Source: Megascapheus bottae
Lineage: Eukaryota > Chordata > Mammalia > Rodentia > Geomyidae
Direction: 5' to 3'
NCBI GenBank assembly: GCA_024803745.1
Contig: JANJXV010000024.1
Coordinates: forward strand, 16,129,927 to 16,193,926
Length of the DNA: 64,000 nucleotides
This document shows, piece by piece, positions 1-10,810 of this stretch. The position numbers were made by a program, and so were the translations under genes. Within the stretch, counting starts at the first letter, position 1, and every line of letters starts with the position of its first letter. The notes below the pieces were generated by a model, which was not told the DNA's origin, did no database searches, and was given only the letters and a program-made list of their open reading frames with translations.

Positions 1-1729
1 CCCAAGGTGCCTTCTCACCATTTTAGGAGAGACACCTATTTTCCTTCTCCTCTTGGGAACCAGTACAAATAGGTTTGCACATGGCTCTGTCTCTGTGGCC
101 CAATGAGCTGTGAATTAATGAGGAGATTAGGGTTTTAGTTGATAGGATTAACCTCACTCTTCTTATAGCATACTTGGAGGGGATGTTAATGCTTCTTTTT
201 AGAGAACTATTTGCATATGTTTTGGAATTTTGTAACCTACATACTCCTGCCTGTCATCAAATTTCAGCAACTTGAAGTCTTAGAATAAGTTACCCATACT
301 CAGGTTGAAGAGGTCCAGGTAAAACTTTGCCACTGAAATGGACTGCTTCCTTAGGACTGACTATAACCTAACTGATGCCAGTATTTCAAGCTAGGCTATT
401 TGGAATTGCTTCGGGTTTTTTTTCCCCATTCTGGTATGAATTAATGCATTTATTATTTAGAGTAATAGTATATAGTAGTTGAATTAGAATAACTATTCTT
501 TAGTAAATTATTAGGTTTCCATGTAATTAGAGTCATTTAAAAATACTAAGTAAATAGATACTGTTAGGACAGAGTCCAAATAAGCTCAAGTGTATTTTAT
601 TCATTACTTGTTCAAGTAGAGAATAATAGCCCATGAAGTATACACTACCATCTCATACTGCCTAACACAAACTATTTCCTGAACCACAGGGCAGACCACA
701 TGAGGCTCAAAGATTTAAATGCTGGGAAAGTGAACTGAGCTCAGGCTTCTAACTTGTAAAGCAAAGTTTTACATATAACTTGGCTCTACAAGAAATTAAG
801 CCACCCAGCCAAAGTTCTTTCTAGATGAAGAGACTGAAGGGTAAATTTTACATTATAACCCCATGTTACAAATATCTGTCTTTTAACTTTTTTTACGAAT
901 CATGTCAAAATGCCACCACCCTTCTTAACTCACAGGAAGCACAAAGCCAGTGGACAGGTTTGACACCGAGGTGCTAATAGTAAAGTGATGAAGTAATAAG
1001 AATAAAAGAAGGGTTTTGTTTGTTATTTTCTGAAGTGGGAGGGAAGGGAAGAGGATTCGTGTCCACTTGTCACAGTTCTCAAATTCTTCACAGAGAGTGT
1101 TCAAGAGGGTATCTAATAATGAGCACGCATTCAGCCACCTAGAATCAGTTCAGTAGAAGAGTGACGCTCACCCACACCCAATCTTTGCTTCCGTTGTTTT
1201 TTTCAGTCAGGATTTCTTTTTTCTGTTTAATGTTTTCAGGGGGAATCACAGATGTATACATTATTCATTACTCTGACTTGTATTATATTCGTAGATGCAC
1301 TGAATGTAATTTGGTTGAATTTTTCAATCCCAAAGCAAAATGAACCCAATAAACTACTTTTAGCCAATAAGTATCTAGACTCCTAAAATCTAAGATGCCC
1401 TATTTTTATCTCAGTTCTTAACACACCTTGCAAAGACTAATTATAATATTGGGCACCATCAACACAAAAACAAGTGAGAAATCAGCACTTCCCTGAGATA
1501 GTTCATCCTAACTTGGAAAAGAAAGGAAGAAAGAGTATAGCAGGACCAGTGGGAGGAAGAGCTTGTGTAAGGCAGTGGTGACTGGTTCCCCTTGAGTTCA
1601 CATTTGAATCATCTGAGAAACAAAACATCTCTTTTACCCAGGCCACCTGTCAACAGCACCGCAGAGACAGGCATCACTTGGTCTCGGATATGACCTCAAT
1701 GTCCACTTTATTACAGGTCTCTCTCAACT
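1..1729. other. Intronic sequence, nothing recognised
   Basis: AT-rich single-copy-looking sequence. I see no SINE or L1 motif, RNA gene or coding similarity. The 60-codon open frame at 1161-1343 has no family resemblance. Confidence 0.6.
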
Positions 1730-2065
1730 GGTTGTTTGGAATTTGAACTCAGAGCCTTACACTTGTGCTTGATAGGCAGGTACTCTCAAGTACTCTTCTA
1801 TTTGAACCACAACCACGACGCTTTGTCATTCAGTCATTTTTAAAAAATATTTGGCTACACCTAGATCAACTTGGACTGCAGAATCTTCCTATTTATGCCC
1901 ATTGTAGCTGGGATATCAGATATACACCATTGTACCCAGCTTTTTTTTTTTTTTTTTTTTTTGGTTGAGCTAGAGATCTTCAACTTTTTGTCCAGGCTGG
2001 CCTCAAGCCACAGTCTTCTCCATCTGTTTCTTCAGAGTAGCAAAAATCAGCCACCATGCTGGGCT
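1730..2065 (-). mobile_element. Old composite SINE: ID-like + two B1-like units
   Basis: On the plus strand this reads as an antisense ID-like unit (GGAATTTGAACTCAGAGCC, then TTGATAGGCAGGTACTCTCA). Next comes a first B1-like unit ending in a TGTACCCAGC block, a run of 22 T at 1941-1962, and a second B1-like unit (CAGGCTGGCCTCAAGCCACA to GCCACCATGCTGGGC). The same three-part order recurs at 8837-10525 and 28640-28905, so it is a family and not a chance cluster. It is heavily diverged and therefore old. Confidence 0.7.
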
Positions 2066-2820
2066 TCCCCAAGTTATTCTAATGTGCAGTCAGAGTTGAA
2101 AACAGAGACAAGTAATACTTGATAAGTAGAGTCAAACGAGGAGAATGAGGGAAAGGTTCTTTAGGCAGTGCTAACCCAGAGATGCAAGAATGATAAATTG
2201 AATTAAGAAACATTGGACTATTCATTAGCAAGAATGTAAAGCCAGTGTTCACAGACATGTGACCTGGAGTAATGAACAGAAAAATACAGTGGGAAATCCA
2301 GCTGGAAGCCATGTTTATGCCACACTACGTCTGCCATTGGTCATATACAGAATGAAGAATCCCTGAAGAGTCCTAAGGAGGGAAATGACATGATTATGTT
2401 TGCAGCTTAGAAACATGGCTCTTGTGATTGGAGTGTAAGTTGGGCTGATGGTCTTGTCACTCCAGGCAAGAAGCCCAGCAACAAGGTCATTTCCAAGTCC
2501 AAGTGAGAACCAATAAATATTGGTTAATGACAGTGAAGGTGGACCGGAAATGACAGGTTCATAAGATATTAAGGAGATGGAATTGGCAGTCTGTGGTAAC
2601 TATGGGCGATTAAGATAGCTCTGTTTCCTGACTCGAATAATAAAACGGCATTCCAGTAGGGCAGATGAGGTGTTTCGTTAGTAGCGAGAAGTAGAAAATA
2701 AATGAACTGCTTTTGATTCTCTTTACTTTTGTTTCATTTTTATTTTATATATTATTCTTACTGACTGGGGATGGGGGATTCTTTTGTTTTTTGTTGTTTC
2801 TAAGACAGGATGGATTGGGA
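2066..2820. other. Intronic sequence, nothing recognised
   Basis: No repeat family, RNA gene or coding similarity could be recognised in this stretch. Confidence 0.5.
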
Positions 2821-2950
2821 GTTTTTTTGTTTGTTTGTTTGTTTTTCAGACAATACTCACTATGTAGCCTTGCTGGCCTGCACTTGATTTTCTTGGACTC
2901 CATCCTTCCTGGTGTGGAATTACATGCATGTGCCATTAAGCCATGTTGGC
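2821..2950 (-). mobile_element. B1-like SINE (7SL-derived)
   Basis: Antisense B1 signature: a (TTTG)n A-tail complement at 2821-2846, then CACTATGTAGCCTTGCTGGC, then TTACATGCATGTGCCATTAA near the 5' end. It directly abuts the IDL-Geo element at 2951, whose T-run starts at the 5' end of this B1. Confidence 0.7.
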
Positions 2951-3147
2951 TTTTTTTTTTTTTTTGCCAGTCCTGGGGCTTGAACTCAAGGCCTGACACG
3001 GTCCTTGGATTTTCCCAAGGCTAGAGCTCTATCATTTGAGCCACAGCACTGCTTCCAGCTTTTTCTATATATGTAATACCAAGGAATCAAACCCTGGTCT
3101 TCATGTATGCTAGGCAAGCACTATGCCACGATTCCAAACTCCTAGCG
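2951..3147 (-). mobile_element. IDL-Geo dimeric SINE
   Basis: On the plus strand: T-run, GCCAGTCCTGGGGCTTGAAC, the Geo half (CTTGGATTTTCCCAAGGCTA), CTTCCAGCTTTTTCTATATA, then the ID-like half (GGAATCAAACCCTGGTCTTC, ATGCTAGGCAAGCACTATGC) ending at CAAACTCCTAGC. This is the full two-half structure, but moderately diverged, so it is not a recent copy. Confidence 0.8.
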
Positions 3148-3596
3148 GTGTTTATGTATTTTAATGTCACATGCTAGTGGGACTATCTAATGAAGTTCTC
3201 CAGTAAGGCTTTGGATGTGTAGGTCAAAGACTTGGATGAAAGGCTGCTGTGGAAATAGGGATTAATGAGTCATCAGACTATTGGTGAGCCAAGTCTGGCA
3301 AGGAGAGAAAATAGCCAAGTGCAGAGTCATGTGAAATACAGCATTTAAGTTAGGGCCACCAGGAAAGAGCCATCAGCAGCAAGAATAGAATCTGGAGGAA
3401 GTGATATTGTAGAAATCAAAGCAATTATATTTCAAAAGAAAAGCAACTAAAAATATCAGATGCTTCAGAATGCCTAAAGAGTGTGAAGAATAAATCATAC
3501 CCAGGGCCCAGGAGAGAGTCACAGCACTTTAGCTCTTAGTGCAATTGACTTAAAACTGAATTCGACCTAATGTGAAAGAAAAGAAATAACCAATCC
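3148..3596. other. Intronic sequence, nothing recognised
   Basis: No recognisable repeat or gene between the IDL-Geo element and the ID-like element. Confidence 0.5.
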
Positions 3597-3705
3597 TGTA
3601 TGAGGTAGAGGCGTGGTTCAGTTGGTAGAGTGCCAGCCAGTGAGTAAATGTATCATGTACTGAGTTTGAGTCCTAGTCTCATACCTAAAAAATAAATAAA
3701 TGAAT
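3597..3705 (+). mobile_element. ID-like tRNA-derived SINE
   Basis: Contains GTGGTTCAGTTGGTAGAGTG, a pol III A-box-like stretch, and TGAGTTTGAGTCCTAGTCTC as a degraded B box. The tail is (AAAT)n at 3690-3703. It lacks the Geo half. Confidence 0.65.
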
Positions 3706-4204
3706 ACAAATATGGAGTCCAGAGATTTAGGAAACCCCTTTGCTGCTCCTAACATACAAATGAGATTTCTAAAAAATTATACCTTTAAAGGTATTTCAAA
3801 TAGGTACCAAACTCAAAAGGAGGAGTGTTCTCAAGTTGCTATGAATTTTAAAAAATAATTTCAAAAAAGCAAATGTTGAAGTTGAGTGACCCAGAGATGA
3901 AGTTGAAGTTCAGATATCAGACAGAGCCTTGGTAGATACAGACTGGCATTTTAACGTCTGCTGAATAGGGAGAGAAAGGACTGCATTTATGCAAAAGATT
4001 ACTCATTTGATGAGGAACTGTGAAGAAGAGAGAAGAGCTAGAAATGAATGTTGAATTGAAGAGAATTATTAGTTCATTATCTGGAAAACTCACATCGAAA
4101 TCTGGAGAATGTATTATAGGGAACAATGAAAATATATGAAAAGCATTCCCAAGCTCTTAAGTATAAGGATTGGGGATAAGCATTGAAGGGATTTAGAAAA
4201 CTGG

Positions 4205-4860
<656 letters not shown>

Positions 4861-4967
4861 CGGAAATAGGAACAGGAAAGTGATCAAAGACACTTTTTAA
4901 AGTCAGAAGACTAAGACAAGGTCATACCTCCTGGGCAGAATTTTAGAAGAAATTCATATCAATCAGT

Positions 4968-5130
4968 AAGCCAGAAGTGGCACTTATCTTTAATCTTAGC
5001 TATGAGAGGAAAGTCAAGGCCAGCTCCCTGCAGAAACATGAGATCAGGTGCCGCTCAAGGGATAGAGTGCTTATCTAGCAAGAGCATGGTCTGAGTTCCC
5101 GAGTATCAAAAAGTGAAAAGCCAAAGACTA
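4968..5130 (+). mobile_element. Diverged B1-like + ID-like SINE
   Basis: AGAAGTGGCACTTATCTTTA with AATCTTAGCTATGAGAGG resembles the B1 5' region. GTGCCGCTCAAGGGATAGAG and TCTGAGTTCCCGAGTATC resemble the tRNA-related unit. It has a weak A-rich tail and is an old copy. Confidence 0.5.
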
Positions 5131-6412
5131 CTGAGGATTCCCTTGAATTGTAATATCATAATCTGAGCTAGTAACATTTTTTTGAGATTGTGCCTATTAC
5201 TGCAAATGAAGTTGGGAACTTTAGATTTTTACAACAGTTTGTATCAGAGTAAGATGCAAGGAAGTAACAAGAGAAGAAGGACTTCTGAGAGAGTAATCTG
5301 AGAGAATGGAGGGACAACGTTTCTCTACTTATAACCTTATATCTTTATGGTCAGGCATTGTTAGTGAGTAGCACAATTCCAGAAGGTACCCATAGAAGAA
5401 CCAGATAATATTGCTTCTTGCAGTATGGACCGGGTTGCTTTCAGCTGGGTGTCAGGATTCAAGATTCTATACATCCCTTGTGGGGGGAGGGGTTCCAGGA
5501 ACTTTTATTGTCTGTACCCCATATATATGTATTAGGAATGTGTAACATCTCTCGGTATGACTCTTAACACCAAAGAATATTCCTATCTGTGATTGTAGGA
5601 ACTTCCTGGAGCCTTGGTCATCTTCAAAGGAGAATCCAGCTAATTAGACTTCCTTTTGTATATAAATGACATTTTGTCATCAATGTTGCTGTGGACTTTT
5701 AGGCAATTGAGATTAGTTATAGTGACAGAAATGTTGAGCAGAAAGAGAAGCTTTTTAATTAAGTTGGAATTGAACCCTTAGATGAATCTGGGAAGAGATT
5801 CATTCTGGGAAGAGCAGTGTTAAAAGTGAACCCAACCCATGGGCCCTATTAGAGGACTCAAAGCCAGTCAACCCTAGGTCACTAGCCAAAGCCCGCTGGA
5901 GTTAGAAATAATCAAAGGCTTTTTCTGCCTGACATATGAGCACAGGATTTTTTTTTATGATGGTAGATTTGCTTTAAATAGAAGAGTACACATTCTATTT
6001 TTTTTAATAGAACTAATTGATAGTTTAAACCAAGAAGCCAGAGCACAGACTTGGTAACATGTTTGTCACTTTTAGATGCCATGTATATTGTCATATATGT
6101 GCATATTTTTTTATCATATATATACTTTTTGTAAGATCCATCCTTCAAATCTATCAGTCACTTACATTTCTCTTAAAGGATTATCAATGATAAGAGGAGT
6201 AGGTCATAGTACTGGCTTTCATGATTTTTGCTCAACAATTAAGAAACTGAGAATTAAATATAGAAAGGATATTCCCCAGTAATATGGTCTATTAGTGGGT
6301 ACTGCTTCTTCTAAGACCATTTAAAAATAGAAATGAAACAAAGGTAGACGAATAATACTAACTAAATTCCAGGCATTGTGCTAAATTATCTCTTTCATGT
6401 TGCATTTTTTAG
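5131..6412. other. Intronic sequence upstream of exon, nothing recognised
   Basis: No recognisable repeat apart from short T- and A-rich runs. The last 30 bases form the pyrimidine tract and acceptor (TTGCATTTTTTAG) of the EXOC4 exon. Confidence 0.6.
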
Positions 6413-6568
6413 GGGCATTGTCCAATCAGAAGAAAAACTTGTTATTAGTGCATCTTGGGCAAAAGATGATGATATCAGCAGACTGTTGAAATCTCTACCA
6501 AACTGGATTAATATGGCCCAGCCCAAACAGCTGAGACCTAAGAGAGAAGACGAAGAAGACTTCATCAG
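6413..6568 (+). CDS. EXOC4: EXOC4 internal coding exon (upstream of the pair)
   Basis: This exon encodes 51 complete codons plus split codons at both ends. The translation runs from [18 protein letters not shown] through [18 protein letters not shown] to EDEEDFI and matches mammalian EXOC4 (SEC8), roughly residues 624-675 of about 974 (numbering from memory). EXOC4 is a subunit of the octameric exocyst, which tethers secretory vesicles to the plasma membrane. This stretch lies in the helical rod region, not in the N-terminal Sec8 domain. The exon follows a T-rich tract and AG at 6411-6412, and ends with AG before the donor GTAAAG at 6569. Its first base completes an Arg codon and its last two bases start another, so it is 156 bases and symmetric in phase. 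No stop or frameshift is present. Ile in PNWIN and Asp in KREDEE differ from the human residues as I recall them (Met, Glu), which is ordinary species variation. Confidence 0.95.
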
Positions 6569-7529
6569 GTAAAGATCTTTCTTCTTAATGATATTATGAT
6601 ATTAAACATAAATAGGAAAAATTCATGTGCAAGCAAGTCTTTCTTACATGAAATTTTAGCAGTCTGAAAGGGCCAATTGCTTGAACTTGAAAATGTGTTT
6701 TCCCCTGTCTTACCTTACTTTTCATCTAAGTATGTCTTAAATTCAAAACATTGGAAGGAAGAAACAGGCATGAGTCCAACCTGGACCAATGCTAAGGTGG
6801 GACAAATTACCATTTAAATACCATTCGCTCTATATAGAAGAAACTGTATAATTCATTTATTCAGCAGTTATTGAAGGTGTTTCCTGTAAACATGACAATA
6901 AGATAAGGTTCCTGCTCACATAGTGTGTGTCACTGTTCTGGTCATGTTTCTTCAAGTCAGGATTATTAGCTGGACTTTCTGTAGCATACAAACAAAATAT
7001 ATTTGCCATGTTAATTTACATGGGTTGTGTTGTGCCCGTCTTCTGCTTGTTTTGAGAACAGTAAGATCTCTCTCAACAGCATCATTCAACATTTACCCCT
7101 GTACAATTTAAATTATTTACTTAGTCATGGAAGTTGATGGAGCTATTCATTTTCAAGTGGCTGGCTTGTCACAGTGAAAGATTTTTACCTCTGTCATCTT
7201 AACTTTGTAAAGGAATTGAATGATTTGGTAGTACTTTTGTCACATTAAAACTAGATTCATTCCTACTGTCTTTTGATTATGAAAATAAGGTAATAAATGG
7301 TGCAAATGGATAAAAAATAAAATGTAAAATAGGATCTGTATATAGAAGCACAGACCAGGGAGTAGAAGAAGCAATGGGCATTGTTTTACTTTCAATTTAT
7401 CTTAAAACTTTGGTTCACCTGTATCAGAATGTGGATTACAGCTGTAAATAAATAAATCTCTCAAAGTTAACTGTGTCAGACAGTAGATTTACAAAAGGGA
7501 AAGAGATTACCCAATTTATTCTCAAAAAT
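6569..7529. other. Intronic sequence, nothing firmly recognised
   Basis: Begins with the 5' splice donor. The stretch near 6855-6915 (TTTATTCAGCAGTTATTGAA) is faintly like ancient L2/MIR-type repeats, but too weak to call. Confidence 0.5.
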
Positions 7530-7680
7530 ACATTTAAAAGATTTCAACACTAATGAGAGAAATACATATTAAATGCCAATGAGATACTCCTACCAACCTA
7601 ATATTGGACAACCCAAAGCATCAGTGAGATACGTATGCAATGTTGTGCATGTGCTAGGAGTAGAATTTCGAGTAATACTC
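7530..7680 (+). mobile_element. Old L1M-like ORF2 3' fragment
   Basis: AACACTAATGAGAGAAATAC followed by AATGCCAATGAGATACTCCT parallels the well-known L1 ORF2 stretch that reads ACTAGCCATCAGGGAAATGC then AATGAGATACCA in older mammalian L1s. Strongly diverged. Confidence 0.5.
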
Positions 7681-7749
7681 CATACAAATGTTGAGTTTAA
7701 TTCACAAAGTCTAACAATTTTCACAGTGTTTGTGAGTTTATTCCCTCAC

Positions 7750-8120
7750 TGTGGGATGGAAGAGTTCTAGTCGCTCCATATCTCACCAACACTTGTTATC
7801 ACCATCTTTTTAATTGTAGCCATTCTAGTGGGTGTGCAGAGGCATCATGTTGTCCTTTTATATGCATCTTTCCTGTCATGATGAAGTGGAACAACTTTCA
7901 GTGTACTTTCATAACATACATTTTCAAATCTTTTTTTCTGTTTTTAATTAGATTGTCTATTGTTTTGAAACTTCTTTGCTGTAGCTAGATCAATATTCTC
8001 CCTCATTATGAGTTGTCTCTTTATTCTCTTGGTGTGCTGTCTTTTTCTAAAGAAACTTCAAAATGTATCACTAACTTGGGCATATTAATTATTTTATGGA
8101 TAAGGCATGTTTTAGCCTAT
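7750..8120 (-). mobile_element. Old L1M-like ORF2 fragment
   Basis: On the plus strand, TCTAGTCGCTCCATATCTCA, CCAACACTTGTTATCACCAT and TAGCCATTCTAGTGGGTGTG are the antisense of the conserved L1 ORF2 3' region (the block encoding RMAIIKKS-like residues). It lies in opposite orientation to the fragment at 7530-7680, so the two are either separate insertions or a rearranged one. Confidence 0.65.
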
Positions 8121-8836
8121 TTAAGAAACACCCACTTATAAAAAAGACATGGAGATAGGTTCCTCAAAACTTTGGGTTTGTAAATATGCACTCCCAGCAT
8201 TAGAAAAAAAGTCACACACTATTGATTTTTTTCTATTCCTAGTATTTCACTTTAGATCACATTATTATGGCTTAAATAGTAGAGTGTTTCTTCATGATAT
8301 ATTCTGTCAGCAGAAGTCCAGTATGATTGAGAGATTGATTAACCCTCCAAGTAGAAACAACGACTGGTCTTGGGTCAAAAGTCAGCTGTAGGATCTGTTT
8401 ATAGAAATAATATCATCTTATCCTTTTCCCAGATTTTTAAGAGAACTACTAGCCATAATAATTATCTTAAAAGCAATCGCTGGGGAGTAATTTATTCTTT
8501 CCAGTTTTACAAATTATTTTAAATGAATGTGTGTGTCGTTCTTCATTAATTTATTATCCTGTAATTTCCTAATCATGTTTTCTACTCACAGAAGATTTTT
8601 AATCAGTTGTATCAAATATATTGAGTGGCATAGAATTAAAAGTATTTCTAACTCTATTCCAGGAAGAGAATCCTATCCCAAAGACATGAACCTGTGTACC
8701 ATCTTTATTCTTTGAATTAAAGGAAGTAGAATTAAAAAATGTTCTGGCTTTCTTGACTTTTGATTTCTTCACTGTATTATTCAACTTCCCATCATAACCT
8801 TGAAGATGGAAACTTTAAAATTAATTATGCAAATAA
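8121..8836. other. Intronic sequence, nothing recognised
   Basis: AT-rich, with no recognisable repeat or coding similarity. Confidence 0.5.
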
Positions 8837-8857
8837 CTCTTTTTTGTGGTACTGTGG
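8837..8857 (-). mobile_element. Old composite SINE, piece 1 (3' end)
   Basis: CTCTTTTTTGTGGTACTGTGG is the antisense A-tail and last bases of an ID-like unit. It is continued at 9909 as GGTACTGTGGTTTGAACTCA. The 10 bases GGTACTGTGG occur at 8848-8857 and again at 9909-9918, as expected for a duplication made by the L1 between them. Confidence 0.65.
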
Positions 8858-9908
8858 GGTTTTTTCCATATATTTTTTATTGTAAGTAATAGAAGGGTTG
8901 TATTATATTCACCAGATAGAAGGTGCATTACTTCACAAACATTGATACCCTTTCTCATGTCATGTCCCCATTTCCCTCCCCCTGCTCATCTTGTTTCCCC
9001 CCTTCCTTATCCAATTTCAAACAACCAATTAAGCATATATAAAATATATCAGATAACAAGGTGAAATATTGTAACAATATGAGATAACCAAGGAACAGCT
9101 AAAGAGATGAGAGATAACATAGTACATTAAGGACAACAATCACTCATTTTTGTTTCTATATCCTGGAGGTCTTTACATTTAGTGTCATACTATATGGCCT
9201 TATGTATCTAGATTTTGTTCTATTGTTAATCTCTGTTAGGAGAGCCCAAGGTTTCTATTGATTATGACAAATGAAAGAAACCATTGAGCCTATGTTCCTT
9301 TGAGTCTGGCTTATTTCACTTAATATGATTTTTTTCTAAGTCTTTCAATTTCCTTACAAATGGAGCAATGTTTTTCTTTCTGATAGCAGCATAGAATTCC
9401 ATTGTGTATAAATACCACATCTTCTTGATCCACTCATCAACTGAGGGACATCTGGGTTGGTTCCATATCTTTGCTATGGTAAATGGTGCTGCAATGAACA
9501 TCGTTGTGCTAGTAAGTTTAGTATGTCCTGGTTTCTGGGCGATTGGGTAAATGCCAAGTAGTGGGATTGCTGGGTCATAGGGGAGTTCTATGTTTAGTCT
9601 TTTGAGTAACTGCCATACTGCTTTCCATAGTGGTTGAATGAGTTTGCACTCCCACCAACAGTGTAGTAGTGATCCCTCCTGGCCACATCCCCTCCAGCAT
9701 CTGTTGTTATTAGATTTCTTGATCCTGTCCATTCTAACTGGAGTGAGGTGGAATCTTAGAATTGTTTTGATTTGCATTTCTTTTATGCCAGAGATATCAA
9801 GCATTTCTTCATGTGTCTATAAGCCATTTTTATTTTTTCTTCAGAGAAGACTCTAAGTCTTTGGCCCATCTTTTAATGGGATGGTTGTTTCTTTGGAGAT
9901 TGGTTTGG
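8858..9908 (-). mobile_element. 5'-truncated rodent LINE-1 (ORF2 C-terminus + 3' UTR)
   Basis: Minus strand: begins inside ORF2 (NNHPIKRWAKDL), runs to the ORF2 end near 9316, then a 3' UTR of about 450 bases ending ACAATAAAAAATATATGG plus a short A-tail at 8858-8866. The 3' UTR contains the block TAACAAGGTGAAATATTGTA (plus strand), repeated in other L1 tails of this window. The copy is flanked by GGTACTGTGG at 8848-8857 and 9909-9918, which I take as its target-site duplication. It inserted into the ID-like part of an older SINE. Confidence 0.88.
9316..9804 (-). pseudogene. LINE-1 ORF2p C-terminal fragment (162 codons)
   Basis: The translation contains MQIKTILRFHLTPVRM, the Cys/His cluster CWRGCGQEGSLLHCWWEC, YDPAIPLLGIYP, MFIAAPFTIAKIWNQP and DEWIKKMWYLYTMEFYAAIR. 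These are diagnostic of the C-terminal, Cys-rich end of L1 ORF2p. Upstream, residues matching AYRHMKKCLISLA lie in another frame, so one base has been lost near 9790. The endonuclease and reverse transcriptase domains are absent. It cannot be active. Confidence 0.9.
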
Positions 9909-9986
9909 GGTACTGTGGTTTGAACTCAGGACTATGCACTTGTTAGTCAAACACTTTACCATTTGAACAACACCTTCATCCCTTTT
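9909..9986 (-). mobile_element. Old composite SINE, piece 2 (ID-like unit)
   Basis: GGTACTGTGGTTTGAACTCA, GTTAGTCAAACACTTTACCA and TTTGAACAACACCTTCATCC form the antisense ID-like unit of the composite SINE. It continues into CCTTTTTGCTCCGGTTATT, where a second L1 inserted. Confidence 0.65.
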
Positions 9987-10232
9987 TGCTCCGGTTATTT
10001 TTTTTTGGAGGTTTAACGTTATTATTATTTTTTTATTGTAATTAGTAAAAGGGTTACATGATATTTGCCAGATGGAAGGTGCGTTAATTCACATACATTG
10101 ATACCCTTTCACATGTCTTGAAACAAAAGCCATATAATGAATGATTGTTGTCCTTAATGTACTATGTTGTCTCTCATCTCCTTTGCTGTCCCTTGTTATC
10201 TCATATTGGTATAGTGCTCCGGTTATTTTTTT
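9987..10232 (-). mobile_element. LINE-1 3'-end insertion with 5' inversion
   Basis: TGCTCCGGTTATTTTTTT occurs at 9987-10004 and 10215-10232 as the target-site duplication. Between the copies, 10031-10117 is an L1 tail in minus orientation (ATTGATACCCTTTCACATGT; tail complement TTTTATTGTAATTAG). 10138-10210 is another part of the same 3' UTR in plus orientation (GATTGTTGTCCTTAATGTAC, TTATCTCATATTG). This is the arrangement expected from twin-primed reverse transcription. A short unexplained stretch, GGAGGTTTAACG, lies between the T-run and the AATAAA complement. Confidence 0.85.
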
Positions 10233-10250
10233 AGATGGAGTCTCACTTTT
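10233..10250 (-). mobile_element. Old composite SINE, piece 3
   Basis: AGATGGAGTCTCACTTTT is the start of a B1-like unit. TGGAGTCTCACTTTT is duplicated at 10236-10250 and 10443-10457 around the IDL-Geo insertion. Confidence 0.65.
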
Positions 10251-10442
10251 TTTTCTTCTGCCAATGCTGGGGCTTCAACTTAAGGCCTGAGTACTGTTCT
10301 TTGGCTTTCTCAAGGCTAGAGCCCTACCATTTGAACCACAGCTCCACTTCTGGCTTTTTTAATGTATATGGTACTGAGGAACTGAACCCAAGTCTTCATG
10401 AATGTTAGGCAGTCACTGTACCGCTAGGCCAAACTCCTAGCC
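10251..10442 (-). mobile_element. IDL-Geo SINE with 15-base target-site duplication
   Basis: Plus strand: T-run, CTGCCAATGCTGGGGCTTCA, CTTTCTCAAGGCTAGAGCCC, CCACTTCTGGCTTTTTTAAT, then the ID-like half (CTTCATGAATGTTAGGCAGT to CAAACTCCTAGC). Flanked by TGGAGTCTCACTTTT at 10236-10250 and 10443-10457. It is inserted into a B1-like unit of the composite SINE. Confidence 0.88.
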
Positions 10443-10457
10443 TGGAGTCTCACTTTT

Positions 10458-10525
10458 TGCCTCAACAGAGCTGCAATCCCCCATGTAGGTGGAACTATAG
10501 GTGTGACCCACCACACCCAGCTAAT
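10458..10525 (-). mobile_element. Old composite SINE, piece 4 (B1-like unit)
   Basis: TGCAATCCCCCATGTAGGTG and GTGTGACCCACCACACCCAG form the rest of the B1-like unit interrupted at 10250. Together with pieces 1-3 it rebuilds one element. Confidence 0.65.
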
Positions 10526-10559
10526 ATTTGCTCATTTAAATATGATTTATGTGTAGTAC

Positions 10560-10810
10560 AATTTAACTCTATAACATGATAACATATTCTGTGTGCTTAT
10601 GCTCAAGGAACTTCCTCCCTGGTCAAAACACAGAATTTTTCTAGTGTCCTCAAAAGGTCTACCCTTAAGTTAACCACTATTCTGACTTTTATCATCATAC
10701 TGTAATTTTGCTTGTTTCAAAATTTTATGTAATTATAATCATAGTAACTAGTTTCCTTCATTGAATATTATGTCTGAGAGATTGCTCATGTTTTTACATA
10801 AGGATGTAGT
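10560..10810 (-). mobile_element. Old L1M-like 3' fragment
   Basis: AACCACTATTCTGACTTTTA, TTTATGTAATTATAATCATA and TTGAATATTATGTCTGAGAG follow the order seen in antisense 3' regions of old mammalian L1 (ATTCTGACTTTTATCACC... GGAATCATA... CATAATGTTTTTGAGATTC). Confidence 0.55.

Noticed and set aside
1161..1343. 60-codon plus-strand open frame
   Set aside because: No protein similarity and normal chance length for AT-rich intron. The same applies to most other frames of 60-100 codons in the window.
7530..8120. Opposed old L1 fragments read as a twin-primed inversion
   Set aside because: No A-tail or target-site duplication is visible and divergence is high; two separate fragments are equally likely.
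9316..9804. Possible functional reverse transcriptase
   Set aside because: Only the C-terminal Cys-rich end of L1 ORF2p is present. The endonuclease and RT domains are missing.
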